Source: Saprospiraceae bacterium (GTDB taxonomy: Bacteria; Bacteroidota; Bacteroidia; Chitinophagales; Saprospiraceae). From it: a stretch of DNA of 5,914 nt. Below are positions 1 to 5,914 of the stretch, one piece after another. The notes beneath the pieces are model-generated. The model was not told the DNA's origin and made no database searches. It saw nothing but the letters and a program-made list of their open reading frames with translations. How positions within the stretch are numbered: the stretch's first letter is position 1; every line of letters begins with the position of its first letter. The stretch lies in NCBI GenBank assembly GCA_017995875.1, contig JAGOIB010000133.1, forward strand, positions 1 to 5,914, in the 5' to 3' direction. The position numbers and the translations under genes were made by a program.

Positions 1-1418
1 GTGCTGCTCCATGGATTTATTTCAATGCACCCCATGTTGACCATGTAGAGCAAACTGGCTTCATCTTCGACGACGAGATATTCTTTGTCTATGGCCTCTT
101 CCGCACTTCTGTAAGGAAACGTTGTCATCCATTCGGGCACTTTACCTGTCACATCTTTCTGATAAAAGCTTTTACCATCCCATCCATCCGGATAGCGGTT
201 TAAGGATTGGGGTCGACCAATGAGGTAGGGCAACATCATTGGGGCCACCTGATGATAATAATTGATCAGGTCGCCTTTGGTAATCTTTTCTTTTTTCCAA
301 TACAATTTTTGAACGTTCGAAAATTTTAATTCCTTTCCATTCACCTTTTTTGATTGGGAATTATCTGTTGGATTCAAAAGTGTTTTTGTAGAAATTGCGG
401 AATCTGCCATGATCGCTTTTTTTAAATATTGATTTTTAGAAATGGCGCTGTCATCCTTTATTTCTTCGACCACCTGACTAGCTTTTTTATCTTCCCGCAT
501 TCCTACGAAAGATGGATGACGCATTACTCCGTCATCCGTGAGTTCGGCGTAGGTTATTTCTGCAACGAGCTCAGGCTTTAGCCATGTAACCTTTGCATTC
601 AAGGGCCCTGGTTGAAACCGGGATGGTTTATTCACATCAATCGGTGCTGAAAACGGATTGGTTTTTCGGGCCAAAGGCATCATTTGTTTTAAAATTCCTT
701 TTTGCGTCGCGACCGAAAATCCTGTTCCTACTTTCCCAATGTATTCCAGTTTGCCTTTCTTATGTACACCTACGAGCAAGGAGCTGAACGATTTCGAGGT
801 TCCATCATTTTGGGTAAACCCGCCAATTACGACTTCATGACGAATAGAAGCTTTCATCTTCAACCATTCTCTTGTTCGGACCCCTGGATAATATAAGCTG
901 TCTTCTTTCTTTGCCATGATTCCTTCCATTCCCATTTTCTTAACAGCCTGCATGAGTTTTTCCGGATTGGCATCAAGCGATTGGCTGAAACGAATAAATG
1001 GATTGTCTTCAGGAAAAAGAGTAGCCAGCATTGCACGTCTTTTTACCAGGGGCACTTGTGTAAGGTCATGCCCTTCATACCACATCAGGTCAAACACATA
1101 ATACACAAGTTGTCCATCCGCTTCACTGCGCCAGTTTTGCAAGGCACCGAATACGGGTTTGCCATGCTCATCAATGACAACGATTTCTCCATCGATGATA
1201 GCATCGAACGCCAGGTTTTGAAGGGCGTTGTAAATCGGGTAGAATTTGGAATTGTATGATTTATTATTTCTTGAGAGAAGCTGGAGGTCTCTTCCATTCT
1301 TCATGGTGATAGCTCGATAACCATCCCATTTAAATTCATAAATCATTCCCTGATGATCTGCTACTGATGAAAGGGTAGCAAGCATGGGTTGAAACGTTTT
1401 GGGAAAAGTTGCAGCCAC
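1..1418 (-). CDS. ligD: LigD, ligase and polymerase part (3' end off the window)
   Basis: This is the ATP-dependent DNA ligase domain, plus the start of the primase-like polymerase domain, of the NHEJ enzyme LigD. My translation of the minus strand finds no stop from 1481 to base 1. The adenylated lysine is in KWDGYR (Lys codon 1331-1329). Then come DGEIV, YYVFDLMW, EGIMAKK (about 925-905) and WLKMK, the nucleotidyltransferase motifs in the usual order. The OB-fold part ends near VMRHPSFVGMRED (about 520-487). After a polar linker, the polymerase domain begins near 332 (LKFSNVQKLYW, RYPDGWDG, INPWSS at the edge). Its catalytic Asp motif, which in this family follows shortly after NPW, lies outside the window. 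The frame is -1 relative to the upstream phosphoesterase part. It has no ATG before the conserved PMLA motif (ATG 1385), so GTG 1418 is only a nominal start. I infer that it is normally fused to the upstream part. The family call is near certain; the start is not. Confidence 0.93.
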   Translation of the reverse strand, partial: MAATFPKTFQPMLATLSSVADHQGMIYEFKWDGYRAITMKNGRDLQLLSRNNKSYNSKFYPIYNALQNLAFDAIIDGEIVVIDEHGKPVFGALQNWRSEADGQLVYYVFDLMWYEGHDLTQVPLVKRRAMLATLFPEDNPFIRFSQSLDANPEKLMQAVKKMGMEGIMAKKEDSLYYPGVRTREWLKMKASIRHEVVIGGFTQNDGTSKSFSSLLVGVHKKGKLEYIGKVGTGFSVATQKGILKQMMPLARKTNPFSAPIDVNKPSRFQPGPLNAKVTWLKPELVAEITYAELTDDGVMRHPSFVGMREDKKASQVVEEIKDDSAISKNQYLKKAIMADSAISTKTLLNPTDNSQSKKVNGKELKFSNVQKLYWKKEKITKGDLINYYHQVAPMMLPYLIGRPQSLNRYPDGWDGKSFYQKDVTGKVPEWMTTFPYRSAEEAIDKEYLVVEDEASLLYMVNMGCIEINPWSS

Positions 1419-1438
1419 AGCGCCGTCTGGAAATTTAA

Positions 1439-2149
1439 TCAGGCCGGGACTTTTTTTTTGACGGATGAATTCGTTGTTTTCTTAGGCGCAGTTTTTTTTG
1501 CTACAGATTTTTTAGATGTCACTTTTATTGCAACTTCATTTTTCTTAGACGTCTCCGGAATTTCCTTCGTTTTGCCCATAGCTTTTTCAATTTGAGCTAA
1601 CGTTTTGCCGGAAATCACAGATTTATCTTTGGTGGTAATATCTGCTGAGGATGCATACTTGTCTTTGTGCTTGATCAACAGCCATGAATTCTCGGATTGT
1701 TTCGTATGGACTAATGCCCATTCCCCTTTCATCTTTTTGCCATGAAAAACAACTTTTAGTGAGCCTGCCTTCAATTGTTTGAGCAGATGTTTTTCCTGTT
1801 CTTTTTTAGTTTTGAATTCTTCAATCGGTTGGTAGGTACCCTGGTCCCAGACAATGACAGTGCCTGCTCCGTAGTTTCCTTCGGGGATAAGGCCTTCAAA
1901 GTCCTTGTAGCTATATGGATGATCTTCTACCATCATCGCTAATCGTTTTACAGATGGATCAGTGGACGGACCTTTAGGTACTGCCCAGCTTTTAAATACG
2001 CCCTCCATTTGTAATCGAAGATCATAATGCAATCGGCTGGCGGCGTGTTTTTGTATGACGAAGATCAGGGAATCTGCATTTGATTTGCCTCCTTTTGGTT
2101 CGGAGGTTTTCTTGAAATCCCGTTTTTCTTTATAGCGTACGAGGCTCAT
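1439..2149 (-). CDS. ligD: LigD, N-terminal 3'-phosphoesterase part (frame ends at A9 run)
   Basis: This 236-residue frame is the 3'-phosphoesterase (PE) domain of LigD, which trims 3'-phosphate or ribonucleotide ends before ligation. Residues His35, His41, Asp43, Arg45, His77 and Tyr81 fall in [17 protein letters not shown] and [12 protein letters not shown]. They correspond to the catalytic residues known from Pseudomonas LigD at a constant offset of 7, as I recall them. An N-terminal RDF (residues 10-12) matches the conserved Arg-Asp pair, and [16 protein letters not shown] completes the fold. From about residue 190 the protein is a Lys/Thr/Ser/Ala linker, and it stops at TGA 1441-1439 just after the A9 run. 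Its ATG overlaps the ku stop in ATGA, so coupled translation is likely. Alone it resembles a stand-alone PE protein. The ligase domain directly downstream in the -1 frame argues that it is the front of a full PE-ligase-polymerase LigD of roughly 850-950 residues (inferred). Confidence 0.93.
   Translation of the reverse strand: MSLVRYKEKRDFKKTSEPKGGKSNADSLIFVIQKHAASRLHYDLRLQMEGVFKSWAVPKGPSTDPSVKRLAMMVEDHPYSYKDFEGLIPEGNYGAGTVIVWDQGTYQPIEEFKTKKEQEKHLLKQLKAGSLKVVFHGKKMKGEWALVHTKQSENSWLLIKHKDKYASSADITTKDKSVISGKTLAQIEKAMGKTKEIPETSKKNEVAIKVTSKKSVAKKTAPKKTTNSSVKKKVPA
1451..1459 (-). other. A9 run at the ligD frame break; candidate slippage site
   Basis: The minus strand reads GTC AAA AAA AAA GTC in the phosphoesterase frame, which ends 10 bases later. 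The ligase frame is -1 relative to it. The heptamer A_AAA_AAA at 1457-1451 is in the right phase for tandem -1 slippage, giving [12 protein letters not shown] and then the ligase domain. One extra A (A10) would fuse the frames equally well. A ligase-frame TAA at 1484-1482 excludes the nearby A8 run (1499-1492) as the sole switch point. I see no convincing downstream stem-loop or upstream SD-like stimulator. Confidence 0.6.
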
Positions 2150-2985
2150 ACGGCTTTCTTTTTAGGAGGAGAAGGCTTCTTTAAACTTGCTTTGAGCTGA
2201 TCAAAAAGATCATCCTTGCGTGTATAAACAACTTCGAGCTTGCTCGGTGTTATTTTTTTACCTGTAGATTTTTTCCTGATGATTTTCATGAGTTCCTTCT
2301 TATACTCATCTTCAAACTTCGAAATATCAAATTTCGTGGTGTGCTGCTTGATGAGTTGCATCGCCATATTTATTTCTGTCGTTGAAAGTTTAATGGCAGA
2401 AGGAAGGTTGATATCTTTTGGTGAACGTAATTCTTCTTCAAAGCGAAGTTGCTGAAGGAGCAGATAATTGTCTTTTGGTCGGATGACTGAAAGGTGTTCC
2501 TGGGAGCGCATAACAAAACGGCTAAGACCGACCTTCTTTGATTTTTCCAATGCTTTTAAAAGAAGTATGTAAGCCTTTTCTCCTCCTTTGGCAGGTGCAA
2601 GGATATAGGGTGTTTCAAAATAGATGTCATCGATTTCATGTTGGTCGACAAAGGATTCGATCTCGATGATCTTTGTTTTTTTCGGGCTGGCAGCGTCGAA
2701 ATCTTCGGGTTCGAGAATGACATATGCATCCTTATAGAGAAAGCCTTTGGTGATTTGTTCCCAGGGGATTTCTTTTCCGGTTTTTTCACTGACGCGTTTG
2801 AAATGAATGCGGCTATGTGTCTTTCGATCCAGCATATCCAATTCCAAACGACTGTCCAGGACGGCGGAATAGATTTTAACCGGGATATTGACGAGGCCGA
2901 AGCCGATGGATCCTGACCAGATTGCTTTCATGATGGGTTTGGGTTTTTCATAAATAACAAGACAATTCTCTTTTAGTTTGACCAT
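2146..2985 (-). CDS. ku: Ku, DNA end-binding protein of bacterial NHEJ
   Basis: Bacterial Ku forms a homodimeric ring on double-strand break ends and recruits LigD. The family signature appears as [19 protein letters not shown] at residues 19-37, followed by LHD-like and [21 protein letters not shown] segments. The core barrel and ring region ([35 protein letters not shown]) follows to about residue 210. The end is a helical, basic tail (about 255-279, [11 protein letters not shown]) of the kind used for LigD or DNA contact. Length is 279 residues from the ATG at 2985, or 261 from the ATG at 2931. The second start fits the family better, because Ku proteins usually begin at M-AIWSG; the 18 extra residues ([10 protein letters not shown]...) look like read-through of the leader. 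Neither start has a strong SD, as is usual in Bacteroidota. The stop overlaps the ligD start by four bases (ATGA). The function is secure; the start is uncertain. Confidence 0.96.
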   Translation of the reverse strand: MVKLKENCLVIYEKPKPIMKAIWSGSIGFGLVNIPVKIYSAVLDSRLELDMLDRKTHSRIHFKRVSEKTGKEIPWEQITKGFLYKDAYVILEPEDFDAASPKKTKIIEIESFVDQHEIDDIYFETPYILAPAKGGEKAYILLLKALEKSKKVGLSRFVMRSQEHLSVIRPKDNYLLLQQLRFEEELRSPKDINLPSAIKLSTTEINMAMQLIKQHTTKFDISKFEDEYKKELMKIIRKKSTGKKITPSKLEVVYTRKDDLFDQLKASLKKPSPPKKKAV

Positions 2986-3016
2986 GTAAGAAAAACAGTA
3001 GATCGTACTTCAAAAG

Positions 3017-3022
3017 ATTATA
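3017..3022 (-). promoter_or_regulatory. Possible ku-ligD promoter -10-like box
   Basis: The minus strand reads TATAAT followed by CTTTTG, about 85 bases before the Ku ATG at 2931. It resembles a sigma70 -10 and is one or two bases off the Bacteroidota TAnnTTTG box. No convincing -35 or -33 element is seen at the expected distance, so this is weak. Confidence 0.25.
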
Positions 3023-3095
3023 TGATTTCTTTGGATGTGTACTTTCAGGCTTTTTAAAGAGTTTACCGCTTAAAAAGTAATCATTTTCATTTTTG

Positions 3096-3103
3096 TACAT
3101 TTG
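3096..3103 (+). promoter_or_regulatory. Bacteroidota-type -7 box (TACATTTG) upstream of the repeat protein
   Basis: TACATTTG matches the Bacteroidota primary-sigma -7 consensus TAnnTTTG exactly and lies 60 bases before the ATG at 3163. This would leave a leader of roughly 50 bases. I do not find a clear TTG -33 element 19-23 bases upstream, only T-rich sequence, so the call rests on the -7 box and its position. Confidence 0.4.
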
Positions 3104-3162
3104 GAAACCTGAAATTCTAAGGAAAGAAAGGGAATTTTAAAGCTTCATAAATCGAATAGTAA

Positions 3163-3228
3163 ATGTGTAATCTCCGTATCCTGCTGCTCTATCTATTGTG
3201 TTACTTCATTTATGATGGTGTGCATGGT
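3163..3228 (+). other. Signal peptide of the repeat protein
   Basis: Residues 1-22 have one Arg near the start, a hydrophobic core from Ile6 to Tyr17, and a polar DGVHG end before Gln23. Gln or Gly after the cut is common in Bacteroidota exported proteins. The exact cleavage site is inferred by eye. No lipobox is present, since the first mature Cys is Cys25 without the L-x-x-C context. Confidence 0.8.
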
Positions 3229-5727
3229 CAGGGTTGTCCTTCGACAGATATTCAATTTGGTAGTCAGGGATCGATTGACAGCTTTCCGGTAAAGTATCCC
3301 GATTGTCATGAGATTGAAGGAGATGTCTTTATCATAACCAGTGACGGTATTATCCGAAACCTGGATAGTTTGTACAACGTTTATGGCATTGGTGGCTCAC
3401 TGGTCATAAAGCACAATGCTTTGTTGACCAGTATTCAGGGTTTGTCTCATCTGGAATGGATTGAGGATGATCTTTCTATTATCAATAATGATTCACTCCT
3501 GGATGTTACAGGGCTTGAGAAGGTAGCCAATATTGACACACTTATTATTGAGCGCAACCTGTTATTGCAGGATGTGCGTGGATTGAATGGATTGAAGGTG
3601 GCACACCATATTGAATTAGAGGATTTCCCCCGGATTATAGGTCTGGATAGCCTGCACCAGGTAACAGGAAATTTTAGGATTTATAATTCAATGATGCAAT
3701 ATTATGAAGTGGCACCTCAACTTGACACGGTTACCGGGACCTTGAGTATTTCCAGTTCACCATTTCTACGTGATGTATCGGGCCTGGCGAAATTGCAATT
3801 TGCAGGCAGTTTTTTTCTAACCAATACAGGGATTGAAGATTTTGATGGAATGACTGCATTGGCCGTGATAGAGAGAGATTTATCGATTCGTGGAAATGAC
3901 AGCCTCCGCAGTGTTAGTGGATTGATATCATTGATCCGGATAGGGGGGACTGTAGACATCTCAGACAATGACAAATTAAGGGATCTGACAAACTTTGGTT
4001 TCATCTCGGAAGTTGCCGGAGATCTGATTATTGAAAGAAATGATTCACTTCGACAGCTTACTGGCCTGGAGCAGCTGCATACCGTGCAGGGTGATTGCAG
4101 GATTAATGGAAATGAGAATTTAGATAATGTTGATGGGTTGCTGTCGCTGCAGAAAATTGGTGGCAGCCTCTTTTTAAACCGGAATGAAAGCCTGCAGGAT
4201 ATTTCTGGTTTGAACCAACTCGATAGCATCGGAGGTGACTTTGAATTGCAGCATTCCAGGATTGATACCTTGGACGGCATCAACAATCTGGATTTCATTG
4301 GTGGCCGACTCTACATGCATTATAATGACAAATTGATTTCCATTTCAGGATTTGGTAATCTTCAATATGTTGGAGGCATAAGGCTTGAAGAGCATAGGTT
4401 CATTCAAACTATTTCAGGGTTTGGAAACCTGAAGCAAATCAATGGTGATTGCGAATTCATTTCAAACTGGCGTTTAGCGCACTTGCCCTCATGGCTAGGC
4501 ATCACAACTATTGAAGGCAATCTTCTTGTGTTATCCGGTCCTGACCTTATTGATTTATCCGGATTGGACAGTCTGCGGCATATAGGAGGCAAACTGGAAC
4601 TTGTGGGTACGCAACTGGATTCCCTACATGGTCTCGAACAACTTGAATCCTGCGAAGGAGGGTTGACCTTACGATCTCTCGTCCTCACCAGTCTGGATCC
4701 CTTATCCAACCTGAAATCAATCCACGGACCACTCACTATAACTGAAATGTACTACCTGACTGACCTTCATGGATTGCGCAACCTTGATCCATCAGGTATC
4801 TATTCGCCTTCAGACAGTTTTGATATCATCATACGGGATAATCCCTTCCTCAAAAACTGTTCAATTGACATCATGTGTGAAATCCTGGAGGTTAAGGAAA
4901 AGCAAGTTCACATTCAAAACAATTTCCCCGGATGTCAAAGCCCTCTTGATATTCTCACGAAATGTCAGTTTCCGTATGCATGTCTTCCGGATGGCATAAC
5001 CTTGAGCCGACAATCCCAAATCGATAGCTTTCGCATAGCATATCCTCAATGTACTTTTATACAAGGAGATGTAATCATTGAAGAGAGTGCTCATGGTGAA
5101 ATCATCAGTCTGGATAGTTTGTCCAATGTCCGGACAGTGGGGGGTAACCTTCGGATTTCAACCAACTTTAATCTCACCAATCTGGATGGTCTTTCCAACC
5201 TGACCACCATAGGTGGAGGTATTCGGATAAATGCCAATGATAATCTTTCCAGCCTGAACGGATTAGCCAATGTTGATCCCATGCAGCTGACGATGACACG
5301 TCCTCAAGTCTATGATCTTTGGCTTTATACAAATCCATCGTTACATTCATGCGCGGTAGCATCTGTTTGCGGAATATTGGAAAATCCTGGAGCAGCGGTT
5401 ATTGTGCAGGCGAATGGTACAGATTGTTCAGATCCGGAAAGCATACGTATGGAGTGCCTTGTTGGTGTAAGCACATTGCGTAGTTATCAATCCCTCGCGT
5501 TATATCCAAATCCAACTAGTGGGGAATTGCACATAGGGACACTGACCGATGAAGAGAAAACATTCGAATACATGGATATATACAATTCCGTCGGTGCCCT
5601 CGTAATGCATGGGTTTTTTAAAAACAAGCTATCGCTGGCTTGCCTGAATCCGGGAGTATATACCATTGTATGTTTTACTAAAGATATGGAGGTCGCAACG
5701 GGGAGATTTATCATACCCACTCGCTAA
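3163..5727 (+). CDS. Secreted leucine-rich (receptor-L-like) repeat protein with T9SS sorting domain
   Basis: This is an 854-residue exported protein of unknown ligand. Residues 1-22 are a Sec signal peptide (basic MCNLR, hydrophobic ILLLYLLCYFIY, then cleavage near VHG|QG). An N-cap (Cys25-Cys48) leads into about 20 repeats of about 23-24 residues (64-540) with the pattern L-x-x-L-x-G-L-x-x-L-x-x-I-G-G-x-L-x-I-x-x-N-x-x. This resembles leucine-rich repeats or the receptor L domain of EGFR-type proteins. A C-cap follows (Cys566, 572, 591, 601). A second, short module repeats the plan: N-cap Cys607-Cys630, about three repeats (647-706), C-cap Cys730, 736, 755, 765. Residues about 776-854 are a T9SS type A tail (YPNPTSGELHI, YNSVGALV, LNPGVYTIV). 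The protein should cross the outer membrane through T9SS and be released or anchored at the surface, perhaps as an adhesin or binding protein (inferred). The only plausible start is ATG 3163. It ends in TAA followed directly by TGA, is divergent from ku, and no functional link to NHEJ is evident. Confidence 0.92.
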   Translation: MCNLRILLLYLLCYFIYDGVHGQGCPSTDIQFGSQGSIDSFPVKYPDCHEIEGDVFIITSDGIIRNLDSLYNVYGIGGSLVIKHNALLTSIQGLSHLEWIEDDLSIINNDSLLDVTGLEKVANIDTLIIERNLLLQDVRGLNGLKVAHHIELEDFPRIIGLDSLHQVTGNFRIYNSMMQYYEVAPQLDTVTGTLSISSSPFLRDVSGLAKLQFAGSFFLTNTGIEDFDGMTALAVIERDLSIRGNDSLRSVSGLISLIRIGGTVDISDNDKLRDLTNFGFISEVAGDLIIERNDSLRQLTGLEQLHTVQGDCRINGNENLDNVDGLLSLQKIGGSLFLNRNESLQDISGLNQLDSIGGDFELQHSRIDTLDGINNLDFIGGRLYMHYNDKLISISGFGNLQYVGGIRLEEHRFIQTISGFGNLKQINGDCEFISNWRLAHLPSWLGITTIEGNLLVLSGPDLIDLSGLDSLRHIGGKLELVGTQLDSLHGLEQLESCEGGLTLRSLVLTSLDPLSNLKSIHGPLTITEMYYLTDLHGLRNLDPSGIYSPSDSFDIIIRDNPFLKNCSIDIMCEILEVKEKQVHIQNNFPGCQSPLDILTKCQFPYACLPDGITLSRQSQIDSFRIAYPQCTFIQGDVIIEESAHGEIISLDSLSNVRTVGGNLRISTNFNLTNLDGLSNLTTIGGGIRINANDNLSSLNGLANVDPMQLTMTRPQVYDLWLYTNPSLHSCAVASVCGILENPGAAVIVQANGTDCSDPESIRMECLVGVSTLRSYQSLALYPNPTSGELHIGTLTDEEKTFEYMDIYNSVGALVMHGFFKNKLSLACLNPGVYTIVCFTKDMEVATGRFIIPTR
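3352..4782 (+). repeat. Long solenoid: about 20 leucine-rich protein repeats
   Basis: Residues 64-540 are tandem units of about 23-24 residues. Clear examples begin at Leu248 (LRSVSGLISLIRIGG), Leu296, Leu320, Leu344, Leu391, Leu462 and Leu485. Central units are regular; those at about 135-200 are shorter and degenerate. The repeats have diverged in DNA, so this is an old protein-level array rather than a recent nucleotide tandem repeat. Confidence 0.85.
4858..4965 (+). other. First cysteine C-cap of the solenoid
   Basis: Residues 566-601 carry four cysteines spaced C-x5-C-x18-C-x9-C, just after NPFLKN, which is aligned with NPSLHS in the second copy. They probably form two disulfides closing the hydrophobic end of the long repeat array (inferred). 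Confidence 0.7.
4981..5280 (+). repeat. Second short module: N-cap plus about 3 leucine-rich repeats
   Basis: Residues 607-706 repeat the start of the mature protein: C-x22-C with shared IDSF and YP-C, then GD-x-I-I. Units at 647-670, 671-694 and 695-706 (truncated) follow. A 13-base match (ctggatagtttgt at 3361-3373 and 5110-5122) falls at equivalent places in both modules, which supports duplication. Confidence 0.75.
5350..5457 (+). other. Second cysteine C-cap
   Basis: Residues 730-765 have cysteines 730, 736, 755 and 765, with exactly the spacing of the first cap (566, 572, 591, 601). Both caps share a C-x-I-L-E stretch and a V-x-I/V-Q-x-N stretch between the second and third cysteines. 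Confidence 0.7.
5488..5724 (+). other. T9SS type A C-terminal sorting domain
   Basis: Residues about 776-854 show the family pattern: LALYPNPTSGELHI, a middle strand with DIYNSVGALV, and a final LNPGVYTIVCFTKDMEVATGRFI. In the known family this tail directs export by the type IX system and is cut off during surface attachment or release. Confidence 0.88.
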
Positions 5728-5747
5728 TGACTCTTGATTTTAAAGCG

Positions 5748-5764
5748 CAACAGGCGAACTGTTG
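5748..5764 (+). terminator. Small hairpin after the repeat gene, weak
   Basis: CAACAG and CTGTTG form a 6-bp stem with a GCGAA loop, 21 bases after the stop codon. No T-run follows (AATAAAAATTT), so at best it is a weak terminator or a 3'-end stabilising hairpin. Confidence 0.25.
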
Positions 5765-5781
5765 AATAAAAATTTAGCGGA

Positions 5782-5883
5782 ATGAAATGGTCAATTGTAT
5801 TTCTGATTTGGATTTTACCATTGTTACATAAAGCCCAGGAAATTTCTACAAATAAAAAAAGGACACCATTTGGTGTCCTTTAA
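5782..5883 (+). CDS. 33-residue signal-peptide-like ORF, doubtful
   Basis: ATG 5782 opens a 33-codon frame too short for usual gene callers. It begins MKWSIVFLIWILPLLHKAQE, a textbook signal peptide shape with an Ala-Gln boundary typical of Bacteroidota exports, and then runs into ISTNKKRTPFGVL and stops at TAA 5881-5883. Its last third is the terminator hairpin itself. There is no strong SD; AATTTAGCGGA precedes the start. It could be the remnant of a deleted secreted-protein gene, a small peptide, or chance. It is unlikely to be a functional conserved gene, but the N-terminus is striking. Confidence 0.3.
   Translation: MKWSIVFLIWILPLLHKAQEISTNKKRTPFGVL
5854..5881 (-). terminator. Strong intrinsic terminator, leftward orientation
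   Basis: AAAGGACACC (5858-5867) and GGTGTCCTTT (5872-5881) form a perfect 10-bp stem with an ATTT loop. On the minus strand it is followed by seven T (complement of 5860-5854), partly shared with the stem, then ATTTG: a standard rho-independent terminator. On the plus strand the tail is only CTTTAAAG, so it may act weakly in both directions. It implies a leftward gene entering from the right edge, convergent with the repeat protein. Confidence 0.75.
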
Positions 5884-5914
5884 AGTGGAGGATAACGGAT
5901 TGGCTGCGCCGATC

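Noticed and set aside
1492..1499. A8 run as the frame-switch point for LigD
   Set aside because: Shifting here into the ligase frame would meet TAA at 1484-1482, so this run alone cannot join the two parts.
593..1595. Several short plus-strand open frames opposite ligD
   Set aside because: The minus strand shows continuous LigD motifs throughout; the plus-strand frames have no recognisable domain.
3717..4298. 193-codon open frame on the minus strand inside the repeat gene
   Set aside because: It is antisense to a clear secreted repeat protein, its Ser/Pro/Arg-rich repeats mirror the leucine-rich repeats, and it matches no family I know. It is a shadow of the repeated coding sequence.
4404..4736. 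110-codon minus-strand open frame
   Set aside because: Same cause: low-complexity antisense of the repeats, with no start context or domain.
3352..5280. Nucleotide-level tandem repeat or CRISPR-like array
   Set aside because: The periodicity is at protein level only; units differ widely in DNA, and no constant repeat with unique spacers exists.
5885..5914. 3' end of a tRNA on the minus strand
   Set aside because: The TCCTCCA-like end suggested an acceptor stem, but no TTCRA T-loop or 5-bp T-stem is found at the required distance.

Overview
The window looks like chromosomal DNA of a member of the Bacteroidota. The clearest sign is the C-terminal type IX secretion (T9SS) sorting domain of the large plus-strand protein. 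A TAnnTTTG-type -7 promoter box, A-rich translation starts without strong Shine-Dalgarno sequences and an AT-rich base composition agree with this. I cannot name a genus.

The left half (1-2985, minus strand) is a bacterial non-homologous end-joining operon: ku followed by ligD, read right to left. The ku stop and the ligD start overlap in an ATGA, so the two are probably translationally coupled. Ku binds broken DNA ends and recruits LigD. LigD here has the order phosphoesterase - ligase - polymerase, as in Pseudomonas. The polymerase part runs off the left edge before its catalytic Asp motif. The phosphoesterase frame stops at 1439-1441, and the ligase-polymerase continues in the -1 frame. 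The break lies at a run of nine A (minus strand, 1459-1451) inside a lysine-rich interdomain linker. This is a sequence error, a real mutation, or a slippage site that makes both a short and a full LigD.

A divergent intergenic region (about 2986-3162, up to 2932 if Ku starts at its conserved methionine) carries a good promoter -7 candidate for the rightward gene and a weaker TATAAT-like candidate for ku.

The right half (3163-5727, plus strand) encodes one 854-residue secreted repeat protein. It has a signal peptide, a long solenoid of about 20 leucine-rich, receptor-L-like repeats, a second short solenoid of about 3 repeats, and a T9SS type A sorting tail. Both solenoids are bracketed by cysteine caps with identical spacing (C-x22-C before, C-x5-C-x18-C-x9-C after), so the protein is an unequal duplication of a complete capped module.

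The last 187 bases hold a 33-codon ORF that reads like a bare signal peptide and a strong hairpin whose T-run lies on the minus strand. The hairpin probably terminates a leftward gene that lies mostly beyond the right edge. No CRISPR, mobile element, rRNA or tRNA was seen. The strongest points for a second look are the split ligD and the duplicated capped-solenoid architecture; I see no evidence of a wholly new multi-gene system.
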